Shown in pieces: positions 7,758 through 16,510 of a stretch of 64,000 bases of DNA (positions are counted from its first letter, which is position 1; each line of letters starts with the position of its first letter). Location: assembly GCA_034522495.1 (NCBI GenBank), contig JAXHLG010000002.1, positions 372,001 to 436,000 of the forward strand, given 5' to 3'. This DNA is from JAXHLG01 sp034522495. Its GTDB lineage: Bacteria > Patescibacteriota > Minisyncoccia > Moranbacterales > DUUL01. Both the position numbers and the translations under genes were made by a program. The notes under the pieces are model-generated. The model was given only the letters and a program-made list of their open reading frames with translations. It made no database searches and had not been told where the DNA came from.

Positions 7758-8312
7758 ATGCAAATTCACGAATTAAAAATATCCGCCGGAAAAAAATCCA
7801 AAAGAGTAGGCAGAGGCGGAAAAAGGGGCACCTATTCCGGCAGAGGCATGAAAGGCCAGAAAGCCAGAGCGGGTTTTTCCCAGAAAGCTACCTTTGAAGG
7901 CGGCAAAACCAGCTTAGTGCAAAGAACCAAAAAGCTGAGAGGTTTCAAGTCTTTAAATCACTCAAAAATAGCGGTTAATTTAACAAAATTGCAAGAAAAG
8001 TTTCAAGACGGAGATGTCATCAGCAGGAAAACTTTGACTGAAAAGGGAATCATCAAAAAGAAAGAAGACGCAAAGATTCTTTCAGAGGGAACGCTGGACA
8101 AAAAATTCAAAATAGACGGTTTGGCTGTTTCGGCTCAGACGAGAGCCAAAATAGAAAAGGCCGGAGGCGAAATTTTATCCGAAGAACAGGCAGAAGAACC
8201 CAAAAAGCTGAAAGAGGCCGGCCAAAAAACCGGCGCGGACAGCAAGAGCGAAACCGCCCGAAAAGAACAAGAAAAAACACCTCAAACGGAAGAAAAAAAG
8301 AATAAAAAATAA
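7758..8312 (+). CDS. rplO: 50S ribosomal protein L15 with charged C-terminal tail
   Basis: L15 (uL15) is an early-assembly protein of the 50S subunit. The N-terminus has the Gly/Arg-rich RNA-binding arm (KKSKRVGRGGKRGTYSGRG and GQKARAG). The core ends at about residue 140; the last 40 residues are a Lys/Glu/Gln tail. It is only 9 bases before secY, as in many spc operons. Confidence 0.94.
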   Translation: MQIHELKISAGKKSKRVGRGGKRGTYSGRGMKGQKARAGFSQKATFEGGKTSLVQRTKKLRGFKSLNHSKIAVNLTKLQEKFQDGDVISRKTLTEKGIIKKKEDAKILSEGTLDKKFKIDGLAVSAQTRAKIEKAGGEILSEEQAEEPKKLKEAGQKTGADSKSETARKEQEKTPQTEEKKNKK

Positions 8313-8321
8313 AATTGCCGG

Positions 8322-9602
8322 ATGTTTCAAAAACTGGTACAAATATTCAAAGCTAAAGATATAAGGAATAAACTCCTCTTTATTTTTGCTGTTTTGGTCA
8401 TTTTCAGGCTGGCGGCCAATATTCCTATTCCGGGCATTGACGCGAGGCAGCTCCAGAACTTTTTTGAAGGCAATCAGATTTTTGGCTTGCTGGACATATT
8501 TTCCGGCGGAGGCTTGAGAAATATCTCTATCGTTATGCTCGGCGTGGGGCCATACATTACAGCGTCCATCATCATGCAGCTTTCCACTATGATATTTCCC
8601 AAAATAGAGCAAATGTACAAGGAAGAAGGGGAGGCCGGCAGGCAAAAATTCAATATGTGGACGCGCTGGCTTACGGCTCCTTTGGCTTTAGTGCAGTCTT
8701 TCGGGATGATTTCTCTTTTGAAAAGCCAGGGATTGATGGGAGATTTAGTTCTCTTTGATTATGTGATGATTGTCGTAACCGCCACGGCGGGGACAATCTT
8801 CTTAATGTGGCTGGGTGAGCTGATTACGGAAAAAGGGTTGGGGAACGGAGTTTCCCTGTTGATTTTTGCCGGTATCGTTTCCGCTCTGCCAACTGCCATC
8901 AAGCAGCTAATCGCCACCTGGGATCCTACTCAAATTTTGACATACTTGGCTTTTGCTTTGATATCTATTTTTATTATAGCGGCAATTGTGTTTATCACAG
9001 AAGGGCAGCGCAATGTCCCCATTTCTTTTGCCAGAATGGCCAGAGGCGGCAGTCAGCAGGGAGGAAATAATTCCATTTTGCCCTTGAGAGTTAATATGGC
9101 CGGAGTTATTCCCATCATTTTTGCTATGTCCATTATGCTTTTTCCGGGCGTTATAGCCAATTTTTTAGCCGGTAGTTCTGTTGAGCCGGTGGCAAACGTG
9201 GCTTCTTTTATAGCGGATGTTTTTGCCAATCAATGGTTTTATGGAACGTTTTATTTTGCTTTGGTGGTGATGTTTACTTTCTTTTACACAGCGGTCACCT
9301 TCGATCCCAAAAGAGTGGCGGAGAATCTTCAGAGGCAAGGCGGTTTTGTTCCGGGAATTCGGCCGGGAAAACCCACCATGGAATACCTCAACTATATTGT
9401 TAACCGGGTTACGCTCACCGGAGCTACTTTCTTGGGATTAGTGGCGGTTATGCCTTTTATCGTCCAAGGAATAACGGGTATAGATAATATAACAATCGGA
9501 GGAACGGGAGTTTTGATTGTAGTTTCAGTGGTGCTGGAAACTATGAAACAAATCGAAGGACAATTGGTAATGCGGGATTATGACGAATTTGCTTCACGCT
9601 AG
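8322..9602 (+). CDS. secY: Protein translocase subunit SecY
   Basis: SecY is the channel of the Sec machinery for secretion and membrane insertion. It is 426 residues with about ten membrane helices. Landmarks are FRLAANIPIPGID after the first helix, GVGPYITASIIMQL at the second, and the C-terminal MKQIEGQLVMRDYDEF. It ends the spc operon here. The adk, map and infA genes that often follow are absent; a repeat-bearing gap and murA come next. Confidence 0.97.
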   Translation: MFQKLVQIFKAKDIRNKLLFIFAVLVIFRLAANIPIPGIDARQLQNFFEGNQIFGLLDIFSGGGLRNISIVMLGVGPYITASIIMQLSTMIFPKIEQMYKEEGEAGRQKFNMWTRWLTAPLALVQSFGMISLLKSQGLMGDLVLFDYVMIVVTATAGTIFLMWLGELITEKGLGNGVSLLIFAGIVSALPTAIKQLIATWDPTQILTYLAFALISIFIIAAIVFITEGQRNVPISFARMARGGSQQGGNNSILPLRVNMAGVIPIIFAMSIMLFPGVIANFLAGSSVEPVANVASFIADVFANQWFYGTFYFALVVMFTFFYTAVTFDPKRVAENLQRQGGFVPGIRPGKPTMEYLNYIVNRVTLTGATFLGLVAVMPFIVQGITGIDNITIGGTGVLIVVSVVLETMKQIEGQLVMRDYDEFASR

Positions 9603-9623
9603 AGTGTCTTTATATAAAAACCT

Positions 9624-9651
9624 TTGCAAATAATAACTTTTCCGTTAGAAT
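9624..9651 (+). promoter_or_regulatory. Predicted promoter for murA
   Basis: A TTGCAA -35 box and a TAGAAT -10 box are separated by 16 bases. Transcription would start near 9658, just before the MITE B copy at 9667, which would then form most of the murA leader. Confidence 0.5.
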
Positions 9652-9666
9652 AAAAACAAAGTTTTG

Positions 9667-9850
9667 AAAACCACTGAAGAATGCAGAAATCCCCTTGAAA
9701 TGTCATCCTGAATGCCACCGCTATAGCGGGGTGCCGCTTAAGCGGCAAAAATCAGGATCTCCATGAATAAGCCATTTTTGGAAATTTATAGATTCTGAAT
9801 CCCGCCAGAGGAAGGTAAACAAGTTCAGAATGACATTCTTCTATGGTTTC
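9667..9850. mobile_element. MITE-like element, family B, copy 1
   Basis: This 184-base element has inverted ends (left AAAACCACTGAAGAATG, right CATTCTTCTATGGTTTC) and internal CATCCTGA/ATCAGGATC and ATTCTGAAT/GTTCAGAATG dyads. A GTTTTG direct repeat flanks it at 9661-9666 and 9851-9856. It has no coding capacity. It lies 20 bases before the murA start codon. Confidence 0.75.
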
Positions 9851-9870
9851 GTTTTGAAATAATAAAAAAA

Positions 9871-11148
9871 ATGGATCTGGACAAAAAATTCAAAATAATC
9901 GGCGGGAAAGAAATCGGCGGTGAAATAGAAGTAAATGGGGCCAAAAACGCGGCACTCAAGATTTTGGCCGCTTTGGTTTTATCGGACGAGAAATGCGTAA
10001 TAAGAAACTTTCCTTTCATAGAAGACACTCAAAGGATGTTGGAACTCTTGGAAAGCATGGGAGCTGAATTGGAAATTGACAAAAAAAGCAAGACAGTAGA
10101 GGTTAACCCCGAAAACATTACCGAAGCCGATTTGGACGGAGAAATGGCCAGAAGATTGCGAGCCTCTATTCTTTTGGTGGGTCCTTTGCTGGCAAAGTTT
10201 GGAAAAGTCAAAATGGATCATCCCGGGGGATGCGTTATCGGCAAGAGGCCGATCGATATGTTCCTGGAAGGATTCAAAGCCCTGGGAGCCCAAGTGGAAA
10301 CCGAAAACGGCCAATTTTATTTAAAAACATCCGCCGGCGGAAAACTGAGCGGGGCGGAATATTTTTTCCCCAAGATCACGGTAACGGGAACGGAAGCTAT
10401 GATGATGACCGCTGTGCTGGCCGAAGGAAAAACCACCCTCAAAAATTGTGCGATGGAACCGGAGATTCCGGTATTGGCGGATTATCTGAACAAAAACGGA
10501 GCCAAAATCAAAGGAGCCGGCACGCCGGTTATGGAAATCGAGGGCGTTGAAGCCGTTTCAGCCGGAGAATTTGAGGTTATTCCCGATCGGATAGAAGCGG
10601 GCACTTTTGTTATGCTCGGCTTAATTGCCAATAGCGAAATTACAGTAAAAAATTGCAATCCGGAACACTTGGGAGCGGCTTTGCCCATTCTGAAAAATGC
10701 CGGAGCCAATTTGGAAATAGGCGGCAATTATATCAAAACTCTGAAGCATTCCGGAATGAAAGCGGTCTCCATCACCACTCATGAATACCCGGGATTCGCC
10801 ACGGATATGCAGCCTCCTTATACTTTGCTGATGACTCAGGCCGAAGGGACTTCCTTGATCCACGAGGCTATTTTCGAAGGCAGGCTTTTCTTTACCGATC
10901 AACTGGCCACCATGGGAGCCAACACAATTATGTGTGATCCTCATCGGGTGGTGGTTTCCGGACCTTCCAAGCTATATGGCAAAAGGCTTTCCAGCCCGGA
11001 CCTGAGGGCGGGGATCACTATGGTGATTGCCGGTATCATCGCCGAAGGAGAAACAGTAATAGACAATATTTACCAAATAGACAGGGGCTATGAGAATATT
11101 GACGAAAGATTGAGGAACTTGGGCGTTGAGATAGAAAGAATTGATTAA
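9871..11148 (+). CDS. murA: UDP-N-acetylglucosamine 1-carboxyvinyltransferase (MurA)
   Basis: MurA transfers enolpyruvate from PEP to UDP-GlcNAc, the first committed step of peptidoglycan synthesis, in the cytoplasm. At 425 residues it has family length. The N-terminus has GGEIEVNGAKNAALKIL. The active-site loop reads GGCVIGKRP, so the catalytic cysteine (about residue 121) is kept; Cys-containing enzymes are normally the fosfomycin-sensitive type. The C-terminal DLRAGITMVIAGIIAEGET is also typical. dgkA follows after 15 bases, so the pair may form one unit for envelope precursors. Confidence 0.96.
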   Translation: MDLDKKFKIIGGKEIGGEIEVNGAKNAALKILAALVLSDEKCVIRNFPFIEDTQRMLELLESMGAELEIDKKSKTVEVNPENITEADLDGEMARRLRASILLVGPLLAKFGKVKMDHPGGCVIGKRPIDMFLEGFKALGAQVETENGQFYLKTSAGGKLSGAEYFFPKITVTGTEAMMMTAVLAEGKTTLKNCAMEPEIPVLADYLNKNGAKIKGAGTPVMEIEGVEAVSAGEFEVIPDRIEAGTFVMLGLIANSEITVKNCNPEHLGAALPILKNAGANLEIGGNYIKTLKHSGMKAVSITTHEYPGFATDMQPPYTLLMTQAEGTSLIHEAIFEGRLFFTDQLATMGANTIMCDPHRVVVSGPSKLYGKRLSSPDLRAGITMVIAGIIAEGETVIDNIYQIDRGYENIDERLRNLGVEIERID

Positions 11149-11163
11149 AAATAATTTTTTAAA

Positions 11164-11523
11164 ATGGAAGGTTACAGCAATTTTTTAAAAAGTTTCCGCC
11201 ATGCTTTTCGCGGCTTTTGGTATATGTTTAGACGAGAGAGAAACTTCAGGATAGAAGTAATTATCGGAGTAATTGTTTTAGCGGCCGCTTTCTTGCTTAA
11301 AATGAAAGACTGGGAAATAGCGGCGATTATCTTTGCGATATTCTCGATTTTGATTTTGGAGTCAATCAATACTTTGGTGGAAAGACTGGTTAACATTTTC
11401 AAGCCCCGCATTCATCCCTACGCCAAAATGCTCAAAGACGTGACGGCTTCCATAGTGCTGATCGGCTCTCTGGGAGCGTTTCTGATCGGCCTGGTCATCT
11501 TTTGGTCTTATGTCTTCGGCTAA
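11164..11523 (+). CDS. dgkA: Diacylglycerol kinase / undecaprenol kinase family
   Basis: This is a small integral membrane kinase of the DgkA type, which phosphorylates diacylglycerol or, in many Gram-positive bacteria, undecaprenol. It is 119 residues with three predicted membrane helices. The family motif is visible as ESINTLVERLVN followed by HPYAKMLKDVTASIVLI. Its place after murA favours lipid-carrier recycling for cell-wall synthesis, but the substrate cannot be read from the sequence. Its stop overlaps the next start as TAATG. Confidence 0.85.
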   Translation: MEGYSNFLKSFRHAFRGFWYMFRRERNFRIEVIIGVIVLAAAFLLKMKDWEIAAIIFAIFSILILESINTLVERLVNIFKPRIHPYAKMLKDVTASIVLIGSLGAFLIGLVIFWSYVFG

Positions 11524-14291
11524 TGAAAAACCCTCTTGATTTTTTTGGGAGGGAGCCTATCAAAGAGAAAACTAACACAAGAGAAATAAAAATTTTCAAC
11601 AAGCTTCTTATGGTGATGCTTGTTTTTTTGTTTGGGTTTTTTTGCGCTCAATATATTAAAGCTGAAGACAACAAGAACTTTCCGAATTTGAAAATTTCCG
11701 AATTTATGTATGATTTTGATGGTTCCGATAAGGATAATGAGTGGATAGAGGTGTATAATGACTCTAATGGAGATATTATACTGGAACAAGTTCGCAAATA
11801 TTCGGATAATTATATATTGCCGATTCGTGTTTGTACAAAAGTTAAAGACGGAAATTGTTCCGAGAGCAGCCCCGTTTATTCTAAGAAAAAAAAGGCAATC
11901 ATTGGAGAAGGAGAGCTTTTTGTTATTACCAATAAAAATAAATCTTACAAAGTTAGCAAAAAAAACAAGAGCGAGCTTATCTCATTTGTATCAAATTTCA
12001 CCTTGGGCAATGGTGAAAAGGAAGATTTAGGTATTATTTGGAGCGAAAAAAGTGAAAAAGAAAAGTTTTTAGATAAAGTTGCATACTCGAAAAAGTGGGG
12101 AGCTGATGGTAATGCTAGAACTTTAGAGAGAATTGACTATGATAAAGATGGAAAAAGAGAGAATTGGATAGAATCCGTTTATTTCTTGGGGACACCGGGG
12201 TTTGAATATTCAAAACAAAAAAATGCTTACACTAAGAAGATAAAAATTAGCGAAACTCTTCCTGATCCGATTGGGAAGGATCGTTTTGGAGAGTATATTG
12301 AGATTGTAAATAATTCAGAAAAAAGAGTGAATTTATGGGGGTGGTCATTGGAAGATGATTCAGGGAAAAGTTTCTTTTTTGAAGAGGATGAAGTGATATT
12401 TCCCAAAGAAATTATGCCCCTCAAAAGGGGAAAAACTGGTTTGATTTTAAACAATAAGGGTACAGAAAGGGTTAAGCTGATTAATCCTGTGGGAGGTGTG
12501 GTAGATGATATTGAATATCAAGGATCAAAGCAGGGCTTTTGCTACGCCTACGATAAACAAGAAAAATGGAAATGGACGCGGGAGTGCAGCTTCGGGGAAG
12601 AGAACGTTTTCCCCGAGCCCAAAAAATGCCCGGAAAATTTAAAGATTAGCGAAATATTTCCGAATCCGGAAGAAAATGAAAAAGAAAATGAATGGATTGA
12701 GATACACAACCCCGGCAAAGAAAAGGCCTCCTTGGAAGGCTGTTATCTGGCGGATGAGAATTTGCTGGAGAAGGATATTGACAGGTACTTCAAGTTTTCC
12801 GAGAAATACTGTATAAAGCCCGGCGGATACTTTTCAGTCAAAAGAGAAAGATTTAATTTCGGCATGAACAACGGAGGAGAAGTTGTCGCCCTGGCTGGCG
12901 CAAGCGGCGAAACAGTGGACAGAATTCACTATGACAGCTCGGAAGAAGGCCAAGCCTACGCTTTCAACGGCAAGAATTGGGGCTGGACGGAAATTCCGAC
13001 GCCGGGTAAGAGAAACCGTTTTCCCGAGCCGAAGAAATATCCCGGCAAGATTGAAATCACCGAATTTTTAGCCAATGCTGAAGGCAGAGACAAGGGCAAG
13101 GAATGGATTGAAATTTACAATAAAGAAAAACAAAAAGCGGATTTATCCGGCTGGAAGATAGAAAACCAATCCGGCAGGGAATTCGAGATAGAAAATTTTT
13201 CTATAAAACCGGGAGGGCTGAAGGTTTTGAAATTGAAAAACACCTCCTTTTCCATCCGCAACAGCGGAGGCTGGATCGCTCTGGCGGATCCCAACGGAAA
13301 ACTGGTCAGCAAAGCGGAGTATGCTGGACCGGCCAAGGCAGGGTCTTCCTATAATCAAATTCCCGAAAAAGACGGAAAGGAGTGGGGCTGGAGCCACTTT
13401 TTGACTCCCGGCGGGAAAAATAAAATCAACCATCCCCCCAGATTTAAAATTGACAAGCCCCGCGAAGCTTACGAGGACGTAAAGGCCTATTTTGAATTGG
13501 ATAGCGTCAAAGATCCGGACGGAGACAAAGTGAAAATCCGCTGGGACTTCGGCGACGGGCATCGCAGCTATAAAAAAGAAAATTCCCATGTTTACGAGGA
13601 CGAAGGCGAGTATGAAGTGGAAGCCAGAGTGAGCGACCCGAGTGTTCATGTTTTTGAAAAATTTGAAATTGAAGTGGATGATTACCCGGAGTATGATTTA
13701 GAGATAGTTAAATTACTGCCTAATCCTGCTGGGAGAGACTCTGAAGGCGAAGTAATTTGGATCAAAAACAACAGCGATGAAGACTTGGACTTGAAGGATT
13801 GGTCCGTGGCCACCGGCAAAGATAAGGAAAGTTTGACCAATCATCCCATTAGAGAAGAATTTGAGATTGAAGCCGGGGAAGTGGATGACCTGGAGCGAGA
13901 CGACAGCGCCTTTGCCTTGCTTAATAAAAAGGGACGAGTCGAGCTGAGGTATCCCAACGGGGAAACGGCCGACAAAGTTAAATATGAGAAAAATAGGATC
14001 GAAGAAGAAGAGCTATATGTACTGGAAGAAAAAAAGTGGATATGGCAGAAATCTAATTTTCAAGAAGAAAATGAGGAAAAAGAAAAACCTCCCCAAAAGG
14101 AGGTCTCAGTGGCATCTGTCGAAGAACAACACTCATCATCCGGCTTTTCCATAAGTGAGATTATTGCCAATGAAGAAACAAAACAAAGCCAAGCTCTGCC
14201 AAGATTAGTCTTCAAGAATTGGCTAAATAGTAATTTTCCGGGTAAAGTATGGAGAAAAATGCAACATTATTCTAACATCGCAACATCCTGA
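11523..14291 (+). CDS. Secreted multi-domain lamin-tail/PKD protein
   Basis: This is a surface protein of 922 residues. The ATG at 11523 overlaps the dgkA stop; an earlier in-frame start would lie inside dgkA. A hydrophobic segment at about residues 26-46 is a signal peptide or anchor. Lamin-tail-like (LTD) repeats begin at about residues 52, 239, 371, 509 and 724, each opening with a K-I-S-E-like strand and EWIEI(Y/H)N. A PKD-like domain (DPDGDKVKIRWDFGDG) occupies about 640-720. The first part is richer in A/T than the rest. No sorting signal or C-terminal anchor is seen; the last residues (about HYSNIATS) run into repeat family C, so the end may be altered. The role is unknown, probably in surface attachment or structure. 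Confidence 0.85.
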   Translation: MKNPLDFFGREPIKEKTNTREIKIFNKLLMVMLVFLFGFFCAQYIKAEDNKNFPNLKISEFMYDFDGSDKDNEWIEVYNDSNGDIILEQVRKYSDNYILPIRVCTKVKDGNCSESSPVYSKKKKAIIGEGELFVITNKNKSYKVSKKNKSELISFVSNFTLGNGEKEDLGIIWSEKSEKEKFLDKVAYSKKWGADGNARTLERIDYDKDGKRENWIESVYFLGTPGFEYSKQKNAYTKKIKISETLPDPIGKDRFGEYIEIVNNSEKRVNLWGWSLEDDSGKSFFFEEDEVIFPKEIMPLKRGKTGLILNNKGTERVKLINPVGGVVDDIEYQGSKQGFCYAYDKQEKWKWTRECSFGEENVFPEPKKCPENLKISEIFPNPEENEKENEWIEIHNPGKEKASLEGCYLADENLLEKDIDRYFKFSEKYCIKPGGYFSVKRERFNFGMNNGGEVVALAGASGETVDRIHYDSSEEGQAYAFNGKNWGWTEIPTPGKRNRFPEPKKYPGKIEITEFLANAEGRDKGKEWIEIYNKEKQKADLSGWKIENQSGREFEIENFSIKPGGLKVLKLKNTSFSIRNSGGWIALADPNGKLVSKAEYAGPAKAGSSYNQIPEKDGKEWGWSHFLTPGGKNKINHPPRFKIDKPREAYEDVKAYFELDSVKDPDGDKVKIRWDFGDGHRSYKKENSHVYEDEGEYEVEARVSDPSVHVFEKFEIEVDDYPEYDLEIVKLLPNPAGRDSEGEVIWIKNNSDEDLDLKDWSVATGKDKESLTNHPIREEFEIEAGEVDDLERDDSAFALLNKKGRVELRYPNGETADKVKYEKNRIEEEELYVLEEKKWIWQKSNFQEENEEKEKPPQKEVSVASVEEQHSSSGFSISEIIANEETKQSQALPRLVFKNWLNSNFPGKVWRKMQHYSNIATS

Positions 14292-14299
14292 CACTTTTG

Positions 14300-14530
14300 A
14301 TTAGTTACTGGAATTAAGGATACAAGGATACAAGAAACAAGGATACAAAAAAATTTAAAACTCGAAATTCAAATATTCAAACTGTTTCTTTCTCGCCTGG
14401 CGCTAAGCAGGCGATTTGATAAATTGTATCTTGTTTGGTTGATTGTATCTTGTGTCCTTGTATCTTAATTTATTCAAATTTCTATAAATTTCTATGAGTT
14501 TCAACCAGTTTCTATAAATTTCCACTAATT
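14300..14530 (-). repeat. Intergenic repeat family C, copy 4 (inverted)
   Basis: This is the reverse complement of the element at 1565-1815. It carries an extra hairpin (CGCCTGGCGCTAAGCAGGCG, about 14395-14414) at the place where copy 1 has a related small hairpin. It fills the gap between the two converging genes (lamin-tail protein and efp). No terminator with a clear T-run was found. Confidence 0.75.
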
Positions 14531-14599
14531 TTCAATAGACTCTAAATTAATAAGTTTATCTAAATGTTTATATGTTTAAATGTTAACATGTTAAAATGA

Positions 14600-15157
14600 C
14601 TACGCTCTCTCCACATATTCCCCCTTTTCCGTGTTGACTTTCACCACATCTCCCTTTTCCACAAAAAGAGGAGTGGAAATTTGCAGGCCGGTTTCCAGGG
14701 TGACTTGCTTGGAGCCGCCGTCGGCGGTGTTGCCCTTTATCCCCGGAGGAGCTTCGGTAACTTCAAAATCCATTTTTATGGGGAGCTGAATATTGATTGG
14801 GTTTCCTTCAAAATAATAAACGTCGATCTCCGCCCCCTCTTTCAAGTAGCCGGATTGCTCGCCGACAACTTCTTGCGGCAGCTCGAATTGTTCGTAAGTT
14901 TCATTGTTCATGAAATAATAAGTGTCTGCTTCTCGGTAGAGGAATTGCGCCTTTTTGGTTTCAATAGAAGCCTCGCCGGCTCTTTCCGATCCTTGGAAAG
15001 TTTTGTTGATGATGGATCCGTCCCTGAGATTTTTCAGCTTGGTGCGCAAAACCGCTCCGGCGCGGCCGGTTTTGGAATGCTGGTCGGCAAGAACCAAAAA
15101 CGGCTCGCCGTTTAAAACAATTTTTTTACCTTTTTTTATGTCTGAAATGGAAAGCAT
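14600..15157 (-). CDS. efp: Elongation factor P, arginine-tip type
   Basis: EF-P helps the ribosome through polyproline stretches by binding beside the P-site tRNA. It is 185 residues with three beta-barrel domains. The N-terminal domain has the loop SKTGRAGAVLRTKLKNL, in which residue 32 is Arg where E. coli has the modified Lys34. This resembles the EF-P type modified on Arg32 in Pseudomonas, but no EarP gene is in the window. The C-terminal TGLQISTPLFVEKGDVVKVNT is typical. It is the last gene of the minus-strand group rpsF-ssb-rpsR-efp. Confidence 0.95.
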   Translation of the reverse strand: MLSISDIKKGKKIVLNGEPFLVLADQHSKTGRAGAVLRTKLKNLRDGSIINKTFQGSERAGEASIETKKAQFLYREADTYYFMNNETYEQFELPQEVVGEQSGYLKEGAEIDVYYFEGNPINIQLPIKMDFEVTEAPPGIKGNTADGGSKQVTLETGLQISTPLFVEKGDVVKVNTEKGEYVERA

Positions 15158-15308
15158 GGTTGAAAACTCAAAAGTTAAAACTCAAAACTCAAAACCACAA
15201 CGAAAAACTTAAAACCTTAAAATACAAAATTCTATGTAAGGGATAGTGGTCCAAGCGACTTTAGTAGCTAATTTCAAGATTCAAGATTCAAGATACTGGA
15301 TTCTATTC

Positions 15309-15551
15309 TTATCTCGCTACAAACGGCAACAAGCCGATGATTCGGGCTCTTTTGACGGCTTTGGAAACCACCCTTTGGTGCTTGGAGCAAACCCCGGTTC
15401 TCTTGCGGGGCAGAAGTTTGCCAACGGTGTTGATGTGCTTTCGAAGCAGGATTACATCTTTGTAATCCACCACATTAATTTTGTTGGAACAAAAATAACA
15501 AGATTTGCTATTGTTACTATTGCTATTGCTATTGTTACTATAATTATTCAT
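15309..15551 (-). CDS. rpsR: 30S ribosomal protein S18
   Basis: S18 (bS18) pairs with S6 on the 30S platform. It is 80 residues with an Asn/Ser-rich lead-in of about 16 residues, then CYFCSNKINVVDYKD, and the signature LPRKRTGVCSKHQRVVSKAVKRARIIGLLPF. Three cysteines could bind zinc. It sits downstream of ssb, completing the conserved rpsF-ssb-rpsR order. Confidence 0.96.
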   Translation of the reverse strand: MNNYSNNSNSNSNNSKSCYFCSNKINVVDYKDVILLRKHINTVGKLLPRKRTGVCSKHQRVVSKAVKRARIIGLLPFVAR

Positions 15552-15647
15552 ACAAACAAAGTTAAAATTAAAAAAAACAATCCCTAAGAAAATTCGAGAT
15601 TCAAGATTCGAGATTCAAGATTCAAAATTTAAAATTCAAGATTCTAA

Positions 15648-16256
15648 CTAAAAAGGGATATCTTCCACCTTGATATCATCCTTTTTCTCCTCCTCGTCAA
15701 TGTTGATGGTGGGAATTTCTTCAGCTGCCGGCACATCCATCTGCTGGTTCTGCTTCTTGTTTTGGTTCTGCGGCTGGCCTTGACCCTGATTTTGGCCCTG
15801 GGTTTCGTTTTGGCCCTGGAATTGGTCGCTTCCCTGGGCTTGGTTTTGGAATTGGTTGTCGCCCTGGGTTTGATTGAATTGGCCCGATCCTTGGAAATTT
15901 CCTCCTTGACCTTGATTTTGCCCCTTGGAATCAAGCATAATCATATTTTCCATAATAATTTCCGTGCGGTACATCTTCTTTCCTGTTTGCTGATCATCCC
16001 AATTTCTGGTCTGCAATCTGCCTTCTATATAAACGCGGGAGCCTTTTCTCAAGTAATTGGAGCAAATGTCGGCCAATTTCCCCCAAGCAACCGTATTGTG
16101 GAATTCGGTTTCCTCCCTTGGTTCACCGGTGTTGCGGTCGTTCCAGCGCCGGCCGGTAGCTACTCCGAAGTTAGCAACATTCTGGCCGTTCTGAGTGGTT
16201 CGCACCTGCGGATCTCCGGCAAGACGGCCGATTATCATTACTTTGTTTAAATCCAT
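15648..16256 (-). CDS. ssb: Single-stranded DNA-binding protein
   Basis: SSB coats single-stranded DNA in replication and repair. It is 202 residues: an OB fold over residues 1-112 (MDLNKVMIIGRLAGDPQVR, FHNTVAWGKLADIC, GSRVYIEGRLQTRNW), a long Gln/Asn/Gly linker, and an acidic tip ending VEDIPF that matches the partner-binding tail DDIPF. The gene lies between rpsF and rpsR as in many bacteria, with larger gaps than usual. Confidence 0.96.
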   Translation of the reverse strand: MDLNKVMIIGRLAGDPQVRTTQNGQNVANFGVATGRRWNDRNTGEPREETEFHNTVAWGKLADICSNYLRKGSRVYIEGRLQTRNWDDQQTGKKMYRTEIIMENMIMLDSKGQNQGQGGNFQGSGQFNQTQGDNQFQNQAQGSDQFQGQNETQGQNQGQGQPQNQNKKQNQQMDVPAAEEIPTINIDEEEKKDDIKVEDIPF

Positions 16257-16346
16257 AATATGATTTAATAATTAAATCCAAACTCTAAATCCTAATTCCT
16301 AAATTCTAAATAAATTAAAACATTCAAAAAACTAAGTTCTCGTATA

Positions 16347-16435
16347 GGAATTTCAAAAAATCCTATACACCGCTGATTTCACGCGGATTATCACGCAGAT
16401 TTACGCGGGATGCTAAATGTGCGAAGCTTAATTTA
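16347..16435. repeat. Repeat family E, copy 1
   Basis: About 85 bases (GGAATTTCAAAAAATCCTAT, then ACGCGGATT/ACGCAGATTTACGCGG units, ending GTGCGAAGCTTAA) recur at 43639-43725 with few changes. Here it lies between rpsF and ssb, flanked by CTAAATTC-type dyad arms. Confidence 0.75.
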
Positions 16436-16510
16436 AAGAAAGAATTTATTATTTTGTTATTTAAATTTAGAATTTGTTTAGAGTTTAGTATTTTTAATTT
16501 AGAATTTGAC

